Positions 17,234-26,397 of a stretch of DNA of 64,000 nucleotides are shown in pieces. Origin of the DNA: Pontibacter qinzhouensis. Lineage in GTDB: Bacteria > Bacteroidota > Bacteroidia > Cytophagales > Hymenobacteraceae. Made by a program: the position numbers and the translations under genes. The notes below the pieces were generated by a model that did not search any database, was not told the DNA's origin, and saw only the letters and a program-made list of their open reading frames with translations. How positions within the stretch are numbered: the stretch's first letter is position 1; each line of letters opens with the position of its first letter. The stretch lies in the NCBI RefSeq assembly GCF_008017455.1, contig NZ_VRTY01000007.1, positions 29,239 through 93,238 of the forward strand. Reading direction: 5' to 3'.

Positions 17234-17665
17234 CTAGTTCTGATCCTGGTAACCTCCTGGTTGGGCAGATGAGGGATTGCTTTGTGCTTCTTTCGGAACG
17301 CCCATTTTCTCTTCGCGCCGCTGCTGGTACTGGGCAAATTGCACAGGCGAGAGGACTTCCTTTATCTGCGATAGCCTTGTCTGGCCGATCATGTCCATTT
17401 GCTGCATCAGCATTTTCGGGTTGTCTTTGTATTGATTTTTGGCGGCTTCGGCATGCTGCATGCTTGCCAGGTTAATAGCTCCTACTTTTTTCACCTGATC
17501 TGGCGTTAAGCCAAGGTGTTTGGCCATACCAGCTGTTATTTCCTGTGCACGCTGCTCCACTGTTTTACCTGAGGCAGGAGTTGCTTTTTTGGCGGCAGAA
17601 GTGGTTTGTGCAAAAGCAGCAGGAGTTCCTATTGCCAGTAGCAAAACAAAAAGTATATGTTTCAT
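17234..17665 (-). CDS. Small periplasmic protein, Spy/CpxP-like
   Basis: 143 aa with a signal peptide ending near AFA-QTT. The mature protein is helical and contains HLGLTPDQVKKVGAIN and EVLSPVQFAQYQQRREEKMG, two LTxxQ-type repeats reminiscent of Spy/CpxP envelope chaperones. The C-terminus is Gln/Pro/Ser rich and disordered. Family assignment is by motif only. The frame is open 16 codons further upstream, but ATG 17665 gives a normal signal peptide. Confidence 0.62.
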   Translation of the reverse strand: MKHILFVLLLAIGTPAAFAQTTSAAKKATPASGKTVEQRAQEITAGMAKHLGLTPDQVKKVGAINLASMQHAEAAKNQYKDNPKMLMQQMDMIGQTRLSQIKEVLSPVQFAQYQQRREEKMGVPKEAQSNPSSAQPGGYQDQN

Positions 17666-17799
17666 AAAGTTAAAAGTCTTTGGTACTTGTGTGTTAGCAC
17701 ATGTCGGAATCAATGCTATTTAGTTTACTGCTTTTTTACAACAATCATTCCGCAAATTAAAATTCTGCAACTGCCTACCACGCAAAGCAGCTGTGGCCC

Positions 17800-18852
17800 T
17801 TATGATTCGCTGTGGAAATAAACTTTATAAAAGTGCATGTTGCGATCCTCGTCATACCCGCGCTCCATGAACTGCTCGCTTTGCTCCGGGTTGTAGCCAC
17901 TTAATTTTATTTCTATTTGGGTATCCAGTTTAATGAAATTTTTAAACTTGCGTTTCATGTTACGAACTGTGGCTTTGTTTATGGTAAAGTCATCGAACTG
18001 CTCTATGCCGCGCTCTTCAGCAAAACTTTGCGAGTAGTTTTTAAACCGCTCCGCAGACTCAGGTTCATCAATTACGCTGCTGGTAAACTCCTCCAGGTCA
18101 AACGTCTCGTTTTTGGAGAAATAATCTACTGAGCGGTTTATAAAATCGATCTGGTCTTTTTTGCTGTCTTTCTGGGCATACACTTCCTCCGAAAAATCTT
18201 TACAAAGATTCAGGTAGGTTTTGGTGGTAAAGTTGGTGTCTTTCAACTCGGTTACGTGCAGAAAATCCTCTTTCCAAAACACTGCATCTGTACTGTTAGC
18301 GTCAACCAGCTTAACCCGATAACCATCCTCCGCTTCTGTGTTAAAAATCATGCAGCCTTTGTCTACACTTTTTACATTAACCCCGGAGTGGTAATTCAGT
18401 GCCAGGTCTTCTTCTTCATCCTGAAACGTCAGGAAAGTATCTTTATTCTCCGATTTAAAAATGCCGATGGCATCTACTGTTGTTCCTTCTTCCAGGCCGC
18501 AGCCGGAAAAGTAGGCGATGTACAGTTCTCCGCTTTTTACCTTCGGGTGGTCCGACTGCTCATATAAGTGGTTCAGTATGTGAATGGAGTACTCATAGAA
18601 ATTCTCCGGTTTACCAAAGATAAGAGTGGCATACGCAAACAGCTCATTTAAAGTAAGGTCGGAGGTATGGGTAAAACGAAAAAACTCTTCTTGCTTAAAT
18701 GGTGAAAGGAAATACCCTAACAGCAGGTTCGTCAGCTGCTCATCCCGCAGATCTACTAGGTCCTTCGATACGATAACACCTTCTTCTTTTGCTTTGTTGC
18801 CTACCCGGTGAACTGCCAGCTTGTGGAGTTGCACTAACTTTTTGTCGGTCAT
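17800..18852 (-). CDS. Nucleoid-associated protein, NA37/YejK family
   Basis: 350 aa soluble protein resembling the 37-kDa nucleoid-associated family (PF04245, E. coli YejK). Visible family features are the N-terminal VQLHKLAVHRVGNKAKEEGVIVSK segment, GELYIAYFSGCG near 125, DAIGIFKSE near 145 and the C-terminal basic RNMKRKFKNFIKLD with KIKLSGYN-like strand. Members bind DNA in vitro; the role in Bacteroidota is not established. Monocistronic, in a region with repeats on both sides. Confidence 0.8.
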   Translation of the reverse strand: MTDKKLVQLHKLAVHRVGNKAKEEGVIVSKDLVDLRDEQLTNLLLGYFLSPFKQEEFFRFTHTSDLTLNELFAYATLIFGKPENFYEYSIHILNHLYEQSDHPKVKSGELYIAYFSGCGLEEGTTVDAIGIFKSENKDTFLTFQDEEEDLALNYHSGVNVKSVDKGCMIFNTEAEDGYRVKLVDANSTDAVFWKEDFLHVTELKDTNFTTKTYLNLCKDFSEEVYAQKDSKKDQIDFINRSVDYFSKNETFDLEEFTSSVIDEPESAERFKNYSQSFAEERGIEQFDDFTINKATVRNMKRKFKNFIKLDTQIEIKLSGYNPEQSEQFMERGYDEDRNMHFYKVYFHSES

Positions 18853-19494
18853 TCTTTTTTCTGAATCACTTTTTGTAAAGCTGCAAAGGTACGCGAACCA
18901 CGCCCAATGGCAATTATTTTATCCTGAAGATTTAGTATCCTGATGCCCGAACTCATCAGAGAATATGCTAAAGAGAAGGTAGTGGAATGATTTATCGATA
19001 CAATGAAGCTATTGTATTCCTGCCCTCTCTATCTTAGCATAATGGGTTTTAAAACAGCTTATTAGACTTTTACAATGCATCAGTAAAGCTTAAGGGCACC
19101 GGATGAAGGAGTAACTAAGAGTGTTAGAACTAACTTATAGGAACTGCCTGGTAGATGTGCGTAACATCCGAAAGTAATTGATGTCTGGAATTACAAGATT
19201 TTACTACCGGCCTCTGTGCGTAGTACCAGTTCAATCGCATCAGGACATAAGCCGGTAGCAGCTGCAGTAACTATAGGAGTTTTAGGGAAAGGCATCGGTA
19301 GTTTACTTGCAGCCACAGGTTTTTACTCAACTGTTTTTATAAATTCTCTATTTTTTTATAACTGAAAATCAATGTGTTAAACCAATCAATCCTGATGGTC
19401 CATAGATGTTATTTTATTCATGGCACGGTTTTTCTATTTACACAAACAGCTGCGCAGCTCCAAAATAGTTTCAAACATTTAATGGAGAGGAATC
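18853..19494. other. Long intergenic stretch with repeat member B
   Basis: 642 bases between divergent genes. Apart from the repeat at 19121-19168 and a related piece TACCAGTTCAATC near 19223 (compare TACCAGTTCAGTC near 16976), no ORF or regulatory element could be supported. Confidence 0.4.
19121..19168 (+). repeat. Second repeat family, member B
   Basis: GTGTTAGAACTAACTTATAG at the start, ATGTGCGTAACATC at the end; matches member A at 16910-16958 in the same orientation with one single-base gap. Confidence 0.6.
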
Positions 19495-20178
19495 ATGAGA
19501 AATATCATCATACTAATGGCGATGGCTGTGGTGCTGGGTTTATCGGCATCATCGGCTTTGGCGCAGCAGCAACCTGTGCGCCTTGGCATCAAAGCCGGGC
19601 TAAATATGGCTAACTGGCAAGGAGAGAGCGTAAAGAGCGCTAACAGTTTAATCGATTTTACTAACGGGGCGGTAACGCAGCGGATGCGGGAGGGGTTTCA
19701 TGCCGGAGCTTTTATCTCCATACCCATCGCACCCGGCTTCGAAATAGAACCCGGCCTGTTATATTCACAAAAAGGTACCCGTTTAACAGGAACCTTACCT
19801 TTTGAGATAACAGATATTCTAAACGTTAGAGCGACTCTCACAAACAAAGCAGAATACCTTGACCTACCTATTCTGGCAAAGGTGTATGTTGGCGAGGGCT
19901 TCCATATTTTTGCAGGTCCGCAGGTGTCTTACCTGCTCTCAAATAAAGTTCGTGCAAGGGCAGGGGCGCTTGGTATTAACCTGCTTAACACAGAGTGGGA
20001 CATGAAAAGCGGGATGCGTGAAATAGACTTTGCTCTTACAGGAGGTGTCGGCTACCGCTTCAATAGTGGCTTTAACCTTAGTGCCGGCTACGACTTCGGC
20101 CTTAGCCCTATCGACAATGCCGCTACTTTTAGAACATATAACAGTGTAGTGAAAGCCTCTGTTGGTTTTGCCTTTTAA
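19495..20178 (+). CDS. Outer-membrane beta-barrel porin-like protein
   Basis: 227 aa with a Sec signal peptide ending near ALA-QQQ. The mature part begins VRLGIKAGLNMANWQG and shows repeated amphipathic strands (GFHAGAFISIPIAPGFEIEPGLLYSQKG, YLDLPILAKVYVGEG, GGVGYRFNSGFNLSAGYDFGLSPI) and a C-terminal Phe, the pattern of OMP_b-brl_2/PorT-like proteins. It should fold as an 8-stranded barrel in the outer membrane; no substrate is indicated. A good ribosome-binding site (GGAGAGG) precedes ATG 19495. Confidence 0.82.
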   Translation: MRNIIILMAMAVVLGLSASSALAQQQPVRLGIKAGLNMANWQGESVKSANSLIDFTNGAVTQRMREGFHAGAFISIPIAPGFEIEPGLLYSQKGTRLTGTLPFEITDILNVRATLTNKAEYLDLPILAKVYVGEGFHIFAGPQVSYLLSNKVRARAGALGINLLNTEWDMKSGMREIDFALTGGVGYRFNSGFNLSAGYDFGLSPIDNAATFRTYNSVVKASVGFAF

Positions 20179-20248
20179 GATATAAACTTCGTGTTCAGAA
20201 TTTTACCATCAGTAGTAGAAAGAGTAACTCGTCATTTTGTGAAATAAG

Positions 20249-20274
20249 AAAGCCTGTGAAGTCACAGGCTTTTA
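20249..20274 (+). terminator. Intrinsic terminator after the porin
   Basis: AAGCCTGTGA / TCACAGGCTT stem with a short loop and T-rich tail; A/T symmetric and thus possibly bidirectional. Confidence 0.8.
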
Positions 20275-20337
20275 CTTTTTTTGCTAAGTACTGGTGAGAT
20301 AGAGATGCGGGAACAAGATAACCTGCTTCTTTATGTG

Positions 20338-20976
20338 TTAAGATTTTTTGTAAGGGAAGTTTTTAGAGGAGTTTTTCATAAGTGCATTCGACAAGGATTG
20401 TCTGCTACTGCCTACGCTGCCAGAAGCAGTGTAATCATATTTCCACATCAGGTCGCCCTTTTCTCCTTCATGCACTGTTATGGTGGTGTTTACACTGTTA
20501 GTAGCGCCCCAGGCACCCACAAGTAAACCCACTGCAATGGCAGCACCATCAGACATAGGTTTAGACATAGTTGCTTTACCCGATACCACAGCATCAACTC
20601 CTAAAATTTGGCAAAGTTCATCTTTAGAATAGGAGCGTAGGTCCTCGTACGAAATAAAGGCACCGTTTAAAATAGCATTTGTTTTAGACACATCCTGAAA
20701 AGTGACAGAGTATTTGTTTTTACTCACTTGCTTTAAGAAATAACCGTACACATCGCCTTGAAGGCCATACCCATAATCACGCTGCTGGTCTTGCAGCATG
20801 TCAACGGTAACACCTTTTGGTAAACGCTTGGCTTCTATCAGCACCTCAAAAGGAAGAATAGCAACAACTTTGTGCTTCTGTTTAACAGAGGCAAAATTAT
20901 TGGCCTGGTAAATTTGAGGGCCGCATCCAGACAAAAATGTTGTTGCAAGAAAAAGGACAAGTAGAATTTTTTTCAT
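20338..20976 (-). CDS. Lipoprotein of unknown function (GNA1162-like)
   Basis: 212 aa. Lipobox LSGC places Cys near residue 19 after a KKILL-type signal. The mature protein has VVAILPFEVLIEAKRLP near 38, an ILGVDAVVSGKATMSKPMSDG segment near 125 and a hydrophobic glycine-rich stretch near 145, features shared with CsgG/GNA1162-like envelope lipoproteins. The frame extends 29 codons upstream, but only ATG 20976 yields the lipoprotein signal. Exact family uncertain. Confidence 0.65.
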   Translation of the reverse strand: MKKILLVLFLATTFLSGCGPQIYQANNFASVKQKHKVVAILPFEVLIEAKRLPKGVTVDMLQDQQRDYGYGLQGDVYGYFLKQVSKNKYSVTFQDVSKTNAILNGAFISYEDLRSYSKDELCQILGVDAVVSGKATMSKPMSDGAAIAVGLLVGAWGATNSVNTTITVHEGEKGDLMWKYDYTASGSVGSSRQSLSNALMKNSSKNFPYKKS

Positions 20977-21579
20977 GATAAACGATAAGTTATAGTATGG
21001 TAAAGCAGGTACAACAAAATATGCCAAAACCAGCCGGAAAGCTGTATGGTTTGCACAGAACACATTTTTAGGTAGTTTAAATAAGGATACTCTAAAGTAG
21101 AAGGATTAATTGAATAAGTAAAATTTTTAGAAGAATATATTTTTACCTATTCTTTTTCCAAAAGTCTATACCTCAAGAACATACTACTAACTAAGGTCTG
21201 TATGTGTAGTGCGTAAGCCAAGAATCGGAGAACCTGCTGCTGCACCACCTAATTGATTAAAAATAATAGTTCTCTAGTCACATCGTAAACATCTCCTGCA
21301 GGAATCTCATTTACCTTATAGGGCAATTGCTGCTGCCAGGAAGTTTAAATAATTAGCCAGATACAATAAATCTGGTAAAGGTTTATTATTTTGGCCTTTT
21401 CTAGACTTTGCCTCACTAGATTAGCAGGAATTTGTAACTTTTTCTAAAGGACTGGCTTCTGATTCGATCTGTTACGCTGTGGCAACGGAAGGAAATTCAA
21501 CAATAAAATCTTTTAAAAAAAACAGCAAACAGGTTTAGCAAAGTAGCAGGAACCAGCGCTTTAAAATAAACACCAGATT
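20977..21579. other. Intergenic stretch upstream of cysM
   Basis: 603 bases between divergent genes. No ORF, dispersed element or riboswitch was recognised. A TAACTTTT near 21434 is a weak -7-like box for cysM. Confidence 0.35.
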
Positions 21580-22464
21580 ATGGCCACTTTACTAGAATTG
21601 ATTGGCAATACCCCATTAGTGGAATTAAAAACAATCTCGACCAACCCAAATGTTAAACTGCTGGGGAAACTGGAAGGTAATAACCCTGGAGGCAGTGTAA
21701 AAGATCGTGCCGCTTATGGCATGATAAAAGGAGCCTTAGACCGTGGAGAATTAAAACCCGGCATGAAGCTAATTGAAGCCACCAGCGGCAACACCGGCAT
21801 TGCACTGGCTATGATTGCACGCATGTTTGAGGTAGAGATTGAATTGGTGATGCCAGCGAATGCCACCAGAGAGCGTGTGTTAACTATGGAAGCCTTTGGA
21901 GCTAAAGTTGTTTTAACGCCAGCCGAAGGCTCTATGGAAGCCGCTATAGATTATGTGCATGCCCAGGTGGCGCAGGGAGGTTACCTGATGCTGAACCAGT
22001 TTGCCAACCCCGACAACTACCTGGCGCACTACGAAACCACCGGACCTGAAATCTGGAACGACACTCAGGGTACTATTACCCACTTTGTATCTTCTATGGG
22101 CACGACAGGTACTATTATGGGTGTGTCGCGTTACCTGAAGGAACAGAACGAACAGGTACAGATTGTTGGTACCCAACCAACGGAGTGTTCACAGATTCCT
22201 GGTATCAGGAGATGGCCCAAAGAGTACTTGCCAAAAATATTTGAGCCGGAGCGCGTAGATATTGTTATTGACGTATCTCAGGCAGAGGCAACTGCCATGA
22301 CACGCCGCCTTGCCCGGGAAGAAGGCCTTTTTGCCGGTATGAGCAGTGGAGGGGCCGTGGCAGCCGCTCTTAAACTAATGGACACCATAACCGAAGGTGT
22401 GATTGTCTGCATCATCTGCGACCGTGGCGACCGTTACCTCTCCTCTGATTTGTTTGGCAATTGA
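21580..22464 (+). CDS. cysM: Cysteine synthase B
   Basis: 294 aa PLP enzyme that makes cysteine from O-acetylserine and sulfide or thiosulfate. PLP Lys lies in NPGGSVKDR near residue 42; the substrate loop SGNTGIALA near 70 and the phosphate-binding GTTGTIMG near 175 are intact. The signature IPGIRRWPKEYLPKIFEPERVD near 207 distinguishes CysM from CysK. It stands alone with its own terminator, apart from other sulfur genes. Start and length fit the family. Confidence 0.93.
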   Translation: MATLLELIGNTPLVELKTISTNPNVKLLGKLEGNNPGGSVKDRAAYGMIKGALDRGELKPGMKLIEATSGNTGIALAMIARMFEVEIELVMPANATRERVLTMEAFGAKVVLTPAEGSMEAAIDYVHAQVAQGGYLMLNQFANPDNYLAHYETTGPEIWNDTQGTITHFVSSMGTTGTIMGVSRYLKEQNEQVQIVGTQPTECSQIPGIRRWPKEYLPKIFEPERVDIVIDVSQAEATAMTRRLAREEGLFAGMSSGGAVAAALKLMDTITEGVIVCIICDRGDRYLSSDLFGN

Positions 22465-22500
22465 GGTTAAATTAGAGATGCTGGATTTTTCAGTTTGATC

Positions 22501-22540
22501 AAAAAAAGGAGTACAAGTTTTGGCTTGTGCTCCTTTTTTG
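22501..22540 (+). terminator. Intrinsic terminator after cysM
   Basis: AAAAAAAGGAGTACAAG / CTTGTGCTCCTTTTTT with one mismatch and a short loop; A/T symmetric. Confidence 0.88.
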
Positions 22541-22625
22541 TTAACTGGTTGATTCTAGCAGGCAGGTTCTCGAAATATTTTAAAAAATTATAAAGGCTAT
22601 TTTTAACAACTTAACCTCTTGATGC

Positions 22626-24452
22626 CTAAATAGTTGCTTTCCGGCCTTTGTTCTGCTCTTTCAGGTATTCCATCAGGGGCTGAAAGTAGGCGACCATGGC
22701 GCGGGCACTGAGTTCTTCGCCGGTTTTGTCTTTCAGCATTTGTCGCCAGTCGGCACTTGCACCTGGGTACATAATTTCTTTTAGGAAAGCGCCCACTTCT
22801 TTGCTGCCATAATAGTTGGTGGCGTGCGGGTCCTGCTTCAGAATGTTCTTGGCAATGTGGTCGTGCAGTTGAAACAAGATGACATACGACAAGGCATAAT
22901 CATAATACTGCGCGGCATCATCGTTAATATGTGTTTTGGTGGTGGCATCGGTAAAAGCTTCGCCTCGTTCAGCAGGAGGTGCCATTCCCTGGTATTTCTT
23001 AGTTAATTCCCACCAGCGCTTGTTTAACTGATCTTCCGGAAGGTTTTTGGCATAGAAATCGTGTTCCCACTCACTCATAACCCCGGAGGCAAACGGAATG
23101 AATACCACGTAACTAAGCGCCTCTTTCAGTAATGTCTGGATCTCGTCTGTTTCTGTAGAGGCATCAACCAGCTGCAGTTCAGCCAGAAACGGCTTTTGCA
23201 TAGCCGCCAGCCCCATCAGGCTTCCCATGGCTTCGTGGTAGGCTCTGTTCGCACCTCCCCGTAAAAGCACTGGCACATCTGGGTTGGTGTAGGTCATATA
23301 ATAATAAATATGGCCTAGTTCATGATGAGTGGTCTCGTACCAATCGGCATTAGGCTCTACACTCATCAGGCTACGCACATCGGTACCCAGGTCCATGTGC
23401 CAGGCCGAGGCGTGGTTGTTCTTTTTGTAATTGGCAGTAGCAGGCAAGGGGTAAAGACTCGACTTTTCGTAGAAGGATTTTGGTAGCTCCGGGAAGCCCA
23501 AGCTGGTATAAAACCGCTCGGCCTGCTCCACCAGCCATTTATCGCCTTTCGCCTTAAGAGCGCCATCCAGGTCCAGTCCTTTTACTTCTACTATCGCGCT
23601 CCAGTCCTGGCCCCAGCGGTTGGGGAGCCAGTGGGCAGGCAGCATATCGGGCACCTGCTTTACGCCATACTGTTTTGCCAGCTCATACCGGGCATAGGTA
23701 TGCAGCTCGCGGTAAAGCGGCAGTAGTTCCTGGTTCAGTTGCTGCATCAGTTCCATCATTTCTTCGCGCGAAAAGCCGTAATCGGATGCCTGGTAACTGA
23801 AGTAGTCGTCGTAGCCAAGGCTCTGCACCGTTTGGTTGCGCAGGTCACGTAGCTTCAGAATGCCTTCGCGCAGGCCTTTGCCTACTTCTTTGCTCGATTC
23901 CCAGGCCGCCAGCCGCTTCTGAACATTCTTTTCAGAACGCAAAATTTTATCGATGTCGTTGGTGGTAGCCGATTTGCCATTCAACTTATAATCGAACCCA
24001 TAAAGCTTTTCGGTTTGCTCGGTTTCTGCTTTAATGCGCGCTTTTACCACCTCCGGCACCGTTTGCGGGTTATTGGCCGCTGCATACAGAATCTCCTCCA
24101 GTTGCAGTACCTGCAGGTTGGTAAGTTCCTCTTTCTGCTCCAGGTAAGTGCGCGCCTGTTTTATGTTATCGCTGCTGCCTGTAAAGCGTGCCAATGCCTC
24201 GTTCGCCTGCCGTGTGGCGACTGCATTGGTAGAGTCACCTTCCACAATACGGGTGTTGGAGGCCCATTCTGCCTCAGCGGAGGCAGTGTACAGCTGCTGG
24301 TATTCTTTTGAGTACTCATCCAGAAACTCCTGCGCGTCCTGTTGTATGGTGGTGGCTTCTGCGGTAATGGCAGTAGTAGCCGTTTCTGACTTTTGGCTGG
24401 AGCAGGAAAAAAGCAAGGCAGCCGTCAAGCCGGTTAAAATGATTCTTTTCAT
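22626..24452 (-). CDS. M2 family peptidyl-dipeptidase lipoprotein (ACE-like)
   Basis: 608 aa zinc metallopeptidase of family M2, related to angiotensin-converting enzyme. A lipoprotein signal (LLFSC, Cys near 17) suggests periplasmic or surface anchoring. The zinc site HHELGH is near residue 378, with the third ligand in RAYHEAMGSL near 405 and the substrate-binding block YYDYALSYVILFQLHDHI near 535. Length equals bacterial ACE homologues. Family knowledge predicts release of C-terminal dipeptides. It is transcribed alone. Confidence 0.92.
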   Translation of the reverse strand: MKRIILTGLTAALLFSCSSQKSETATTAITAEATTIQQDAQEFLDEYSKEYQQLYTASAEAEWASNTRIVEGDSTNAVATRQANEALARFTGSSDNIKQARTYLEQKEELTNLQVLQLEEILYAAANNPQTVPEVVKARIKAETEQTEKLYGFDYKLNGKSATTNDIDKILRSEKNVQKRLAAWESSKEVGKGLREGILKLRDLRNQTVQSLGYDDYFSYQASDYGFSREEMMELMQQLNQELLPLYRELHTYARYELAKQYGVKQVPDMLPAHWLPNRWGQDWSAIVEVKGLDLDGALKAKGDKWLVEQAERFYTSLGFPELPKSFYEKSSLYPLPATANYKKNNHASAWHMDLGTDVRSLMSVEPNADWYETTHHELGHIYYYMTYTNPDVPVLLRGGANRAYHEAMGSLMGLAAMQKPFLAELQLVDASTETDEIQTLLKEALSYVVFIPFASGVMSEWEHDFYAKNLPEDQLNKRWWELTKKYQGMAPPAERGEAFTDATTKTHINDDAAQYYDYALSYVILFQLHDHIAKNILKQDPHATNYYGSKEVGAFLKEIMYPGASADWRQMLKDKTGEELSARAMVAYFQPLMEYLKEQNKGRKATI

Positions 24453-24624
24453 AAGATGTAGATTCGTAGCTGTTGTGTTGTCCGAACCTCTAAATTACAA
24501 ATTCCGCAGACTCTTACACGGAAGCAAATAAATAAAAAGCTGATGGCAGGAAGTAAGCTTGAATTTTAATGGTTACCTACTAACATGTTTCAGGGAGATC
24601 CTATTGTGTACATTGTCAGGAGTG

Positions 24625-24682
24625 AATTATTTCAAGGAAATATGCCTCCAAAAGAATTTTAAGGAGAAAATTGCCAAGGGTA
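24625..24682 (-). repeat. 58-bp dispersed element, copy 7 (degenerate)
   Basis: AATTATTTCAAGGAAA to CAAGGGTA with GCCTCCAAAAG inside. Most divergent start of all copies but exactly 58 bp. Confidence 0.72.
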
Positions 24683-24964
24683 AACTTATTTATTAGAATA
24701 CATGCCTACTCTTATCGTTTAGGTTCAATCAGAAGGAGCTAGAAATCTATTCTTCAATGGCTGCTACAGATCGAATACCTTGGCCAGGTGCACACAATAA
24801 AAGTAGACTGTGCAGGTAGGGACCTCAAAAAAGAGCTGACATAACATAACAGCAACTTTGCGAACTTTATCTTCAAAGCCAACAGCTGAAGCTAGCGGAT
24901 TTAGCCCACAAGATTTTTCCAGAATAACAACGTGTTTACAAATTAACCCGCAAGCAGCCAGGGT

Positions 24965-25022
24965 AATTATTCAAATAAAAATGGCCTTCCAAAGCGTTTT
25001 GCGCTCTGGAAGGCCAAGGGTA
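24965..25022 (-). repeat. 58-bp dispersed element, copy 8 (hairpin form)
   Basis: AATTATTCAAATAAAAA to CAAGGGTA. The core happens to make a near-perfect hairpin: TGGCCTTCCA pairs with TGGAAGGCCA. In minus-strand reading it begins 17 bases after the DUF2911 stop. Confidence 0.88.
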
Positions 25023-25039
25023 CAAAGGATTAATTTTTT

Positions 25040-25909
25040 TTAAAAGCGCTTCTTTTTCCAGATGGTATATGCAGCCTCAATTTCTCTGGCGTAAACTTTA
25101 TAAGCTTCTGGCTCTGTGTTACCTAGCTGCATGGCTTTAGCTGTCAGGTTAGCTGCCTCCTGAAACTCCTGGTTCTGAGCGTACAGGCGGGCTTTTACCC
25201 AGTTGTTATAAAAGTTCTCTTTAATTGCAATCGATTTGTTTATCCAGGTAAGTGCCTCCTCATGGTGCTCCTTTCTCGGAATCATATATTCAGCGCTCTG
25301 GGCCCAGATAAACCAGTCGTCGGAGCCTGATTCTTTTAGTGCCTGCCTGATGTTAGCGATAGCCTTTTTCTCCACCTCGGTCTCTATCTGCACCGTAACA
25401 CGCGAATTTTCCCAGACCATGTGCAGCTTGCCCGTATTGGCGCCGATATCAGAAAACTGAAACTGCATGGTTTCCTGTAAATCTATTTTCTGTGGAGTAA
25501 CCCGTAAGTAGGCTACATCATTTAGTTCGTTATACCCCTCCAGGCCCCAAAGCGTAGTATCTTTGTTCAGCACAATGTTCCAATCCGTATCATTTTCCGG
25601 CAGTATGAAAAACGAGTAGGTTCCAGCCGGCACCCGCTCGTGGTTCAAATACACATCATCCGAAAACTTAATAAGTGTTGCTTCGTTAGCACCCGCACGC
25701 CATAAGGTGCCGTAAGGTACCAGGTTGCCGAAAATCTTACGGCCACGCACGCTTGGCGTATGGTACTGAATTGAAATTTCTGTTAAACCGATAGTCTGTT
25801 TCACAAACGCTTCCGGGCTCGCTTGCGGAAGTTTTAACTGCGCTAGCACAGGCTCACTGATCAGCACAGAGAGCAACAGCAACAGGAGGCTTAACAGGTA
25901 TTTTGTCAT
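25040..25909 (-). CDS. DUF2911 domain protein with C-terminal TPR-like helices
   Basis: 289 aa with a Sec signal peptide ending near VLA-QLK. Residues 25-170 match DUF2911: LPQASPEAFVKQTIGLTEI, YHTPSVRGRKIFGNLVPYG, WRAGANEATLIKFS and LNKDTTLWG. The remaining part is helical with TPR-like spacing (ALTWINKSIAIKENFYNNW). DUF2911 proteins are abundant periplasmic proteins of Bacteroidota with no assigned activity. Two dispersed elements lie directly downstream. Confidence 0.88.
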   Translation of the reverse strand: MTKYLLSLLLLLLSVLISEPVLAQLKLPQASPEAFVKQTIGLTEISIQYHTPSVRGRKIFGNLVPYGTLWRAGANEATLIKFSDDVYLNHERVPAGTYSFFILPENDTDWNIVLNKDTTLWGLEGYNELNDVAYLRVTPQKIDLQETMQFQFSDIGANTGKLHMVWENSRVTVQIETEVEKKAIANIRQALKESGSDDWFIWAQSAEYMIPRKEHHEEALTWINKSIAIKENFYNNWVKARLYAQNQEFQEAANLTAKAMQLGNTEPEAYKVYAREIEAAYTIWKKKRF

Positions 25910-26177
25910 TCTAAGGAAGATATGCTACGTTATATAGAAGCAAACTGAAAAAATTATGCCAGATACATCTGCTGATGTATCAAAATATAAAGTTAAGGAA
26001 TAAAATTTAGAAGCTTTAAAAATTACAGGCTACCATAGCACGTTGATGTTCCAAATTAGCCTTGCCCTGCTGTTCAGGAAGAAAGGTTGAAATTTAACAT
26101 TACGGTTATATTCGGCTGATTTTTTATAGGAAAGGCAAGAGAAAAACAAAAATATTTTCATTTCTCAAATTTCCTGT

Positions 26178-26185
26178 TACTTTTG
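26178..26185 (+). promoter_or_regulatory. -7 box of the hisG operon promoter
   Basis: TACTTTTG, an exact TAnnTTTG match. The leader ATG begins only 8 bases after the box, implying a very short or absent untranslated leader. No strong -33 TTTG. Confidence 0.6.
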
Positions 26186-26193
26186 CAGCGCAT

Positions 26194-26292
26194 ATGAGCA
26201 AAACCACTATCTATACAGCCCTTTTTCATGCTGCAGCGCCTGCTGCCTGTGGTTCTGTTGCGCCTCATCATCACTTCCATCATTCCTCGTAA
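26194..26292 (+). CDS. hisL: His operon leader peptide 1
   Basis: A 32-codon ORF reading M-S-K-T-T-I-Y and ending with PHHHFHHSS. Five of six residues at positions 25-30 are His, and another His is at position 12. It lies between a promoter-like box and a terminator-like hairpin in front of hisG. This is the architecture of ribosome-mediated attenuation: starvation for charged tRNA-His stalls the ribosome on the His run and alters folding downstream. Seen: ORF, His codons, hairpin, position. Inferred: the mechanism. Confidence 0.85.
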   Translation: MSKTTIYTALFHAAAPAACGSVAPHHHFHHSS

Positions 26293-26339
26293 GAGGAATA
26301 ATATCATTATATCGCCCCGTCAGGCTAATGAAGCCGTAA

Positions 26340-26375
26340 ACTACTTTGCCAGATGCAAAGCAGTCTCTATTTTTG
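26340..26375 (+). terminator. Candidate attenuator terminator before hisG
   Basis: Stem ACTACTTTGC / GCAAAGCAGT (one A-C mismatch, 5-base loop) followed by CTCTATTTTTG. It ends 23 bases before the hisG ATG and 47 bases after the leader stop. Confidence 0.65.
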
Positions 26376-26397
26376 TACCTAAACTTCTCTCTAAAAA

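Larger units (their letters stand above)
24453..25039. other. Intergenic stretch with two dispersed elements
   Basis: 587 bases between two minus-strand genes. Contains element copies 7 and 8 in the same orientation, 282 bases apart. No ORF. Confidence 0.5.

Noticed and set aside
21064..21579. SAM- or T-box-type leader before cysM
   Set aside because: No conserved T-box or SAM riboswitch motifs could be found by eye.
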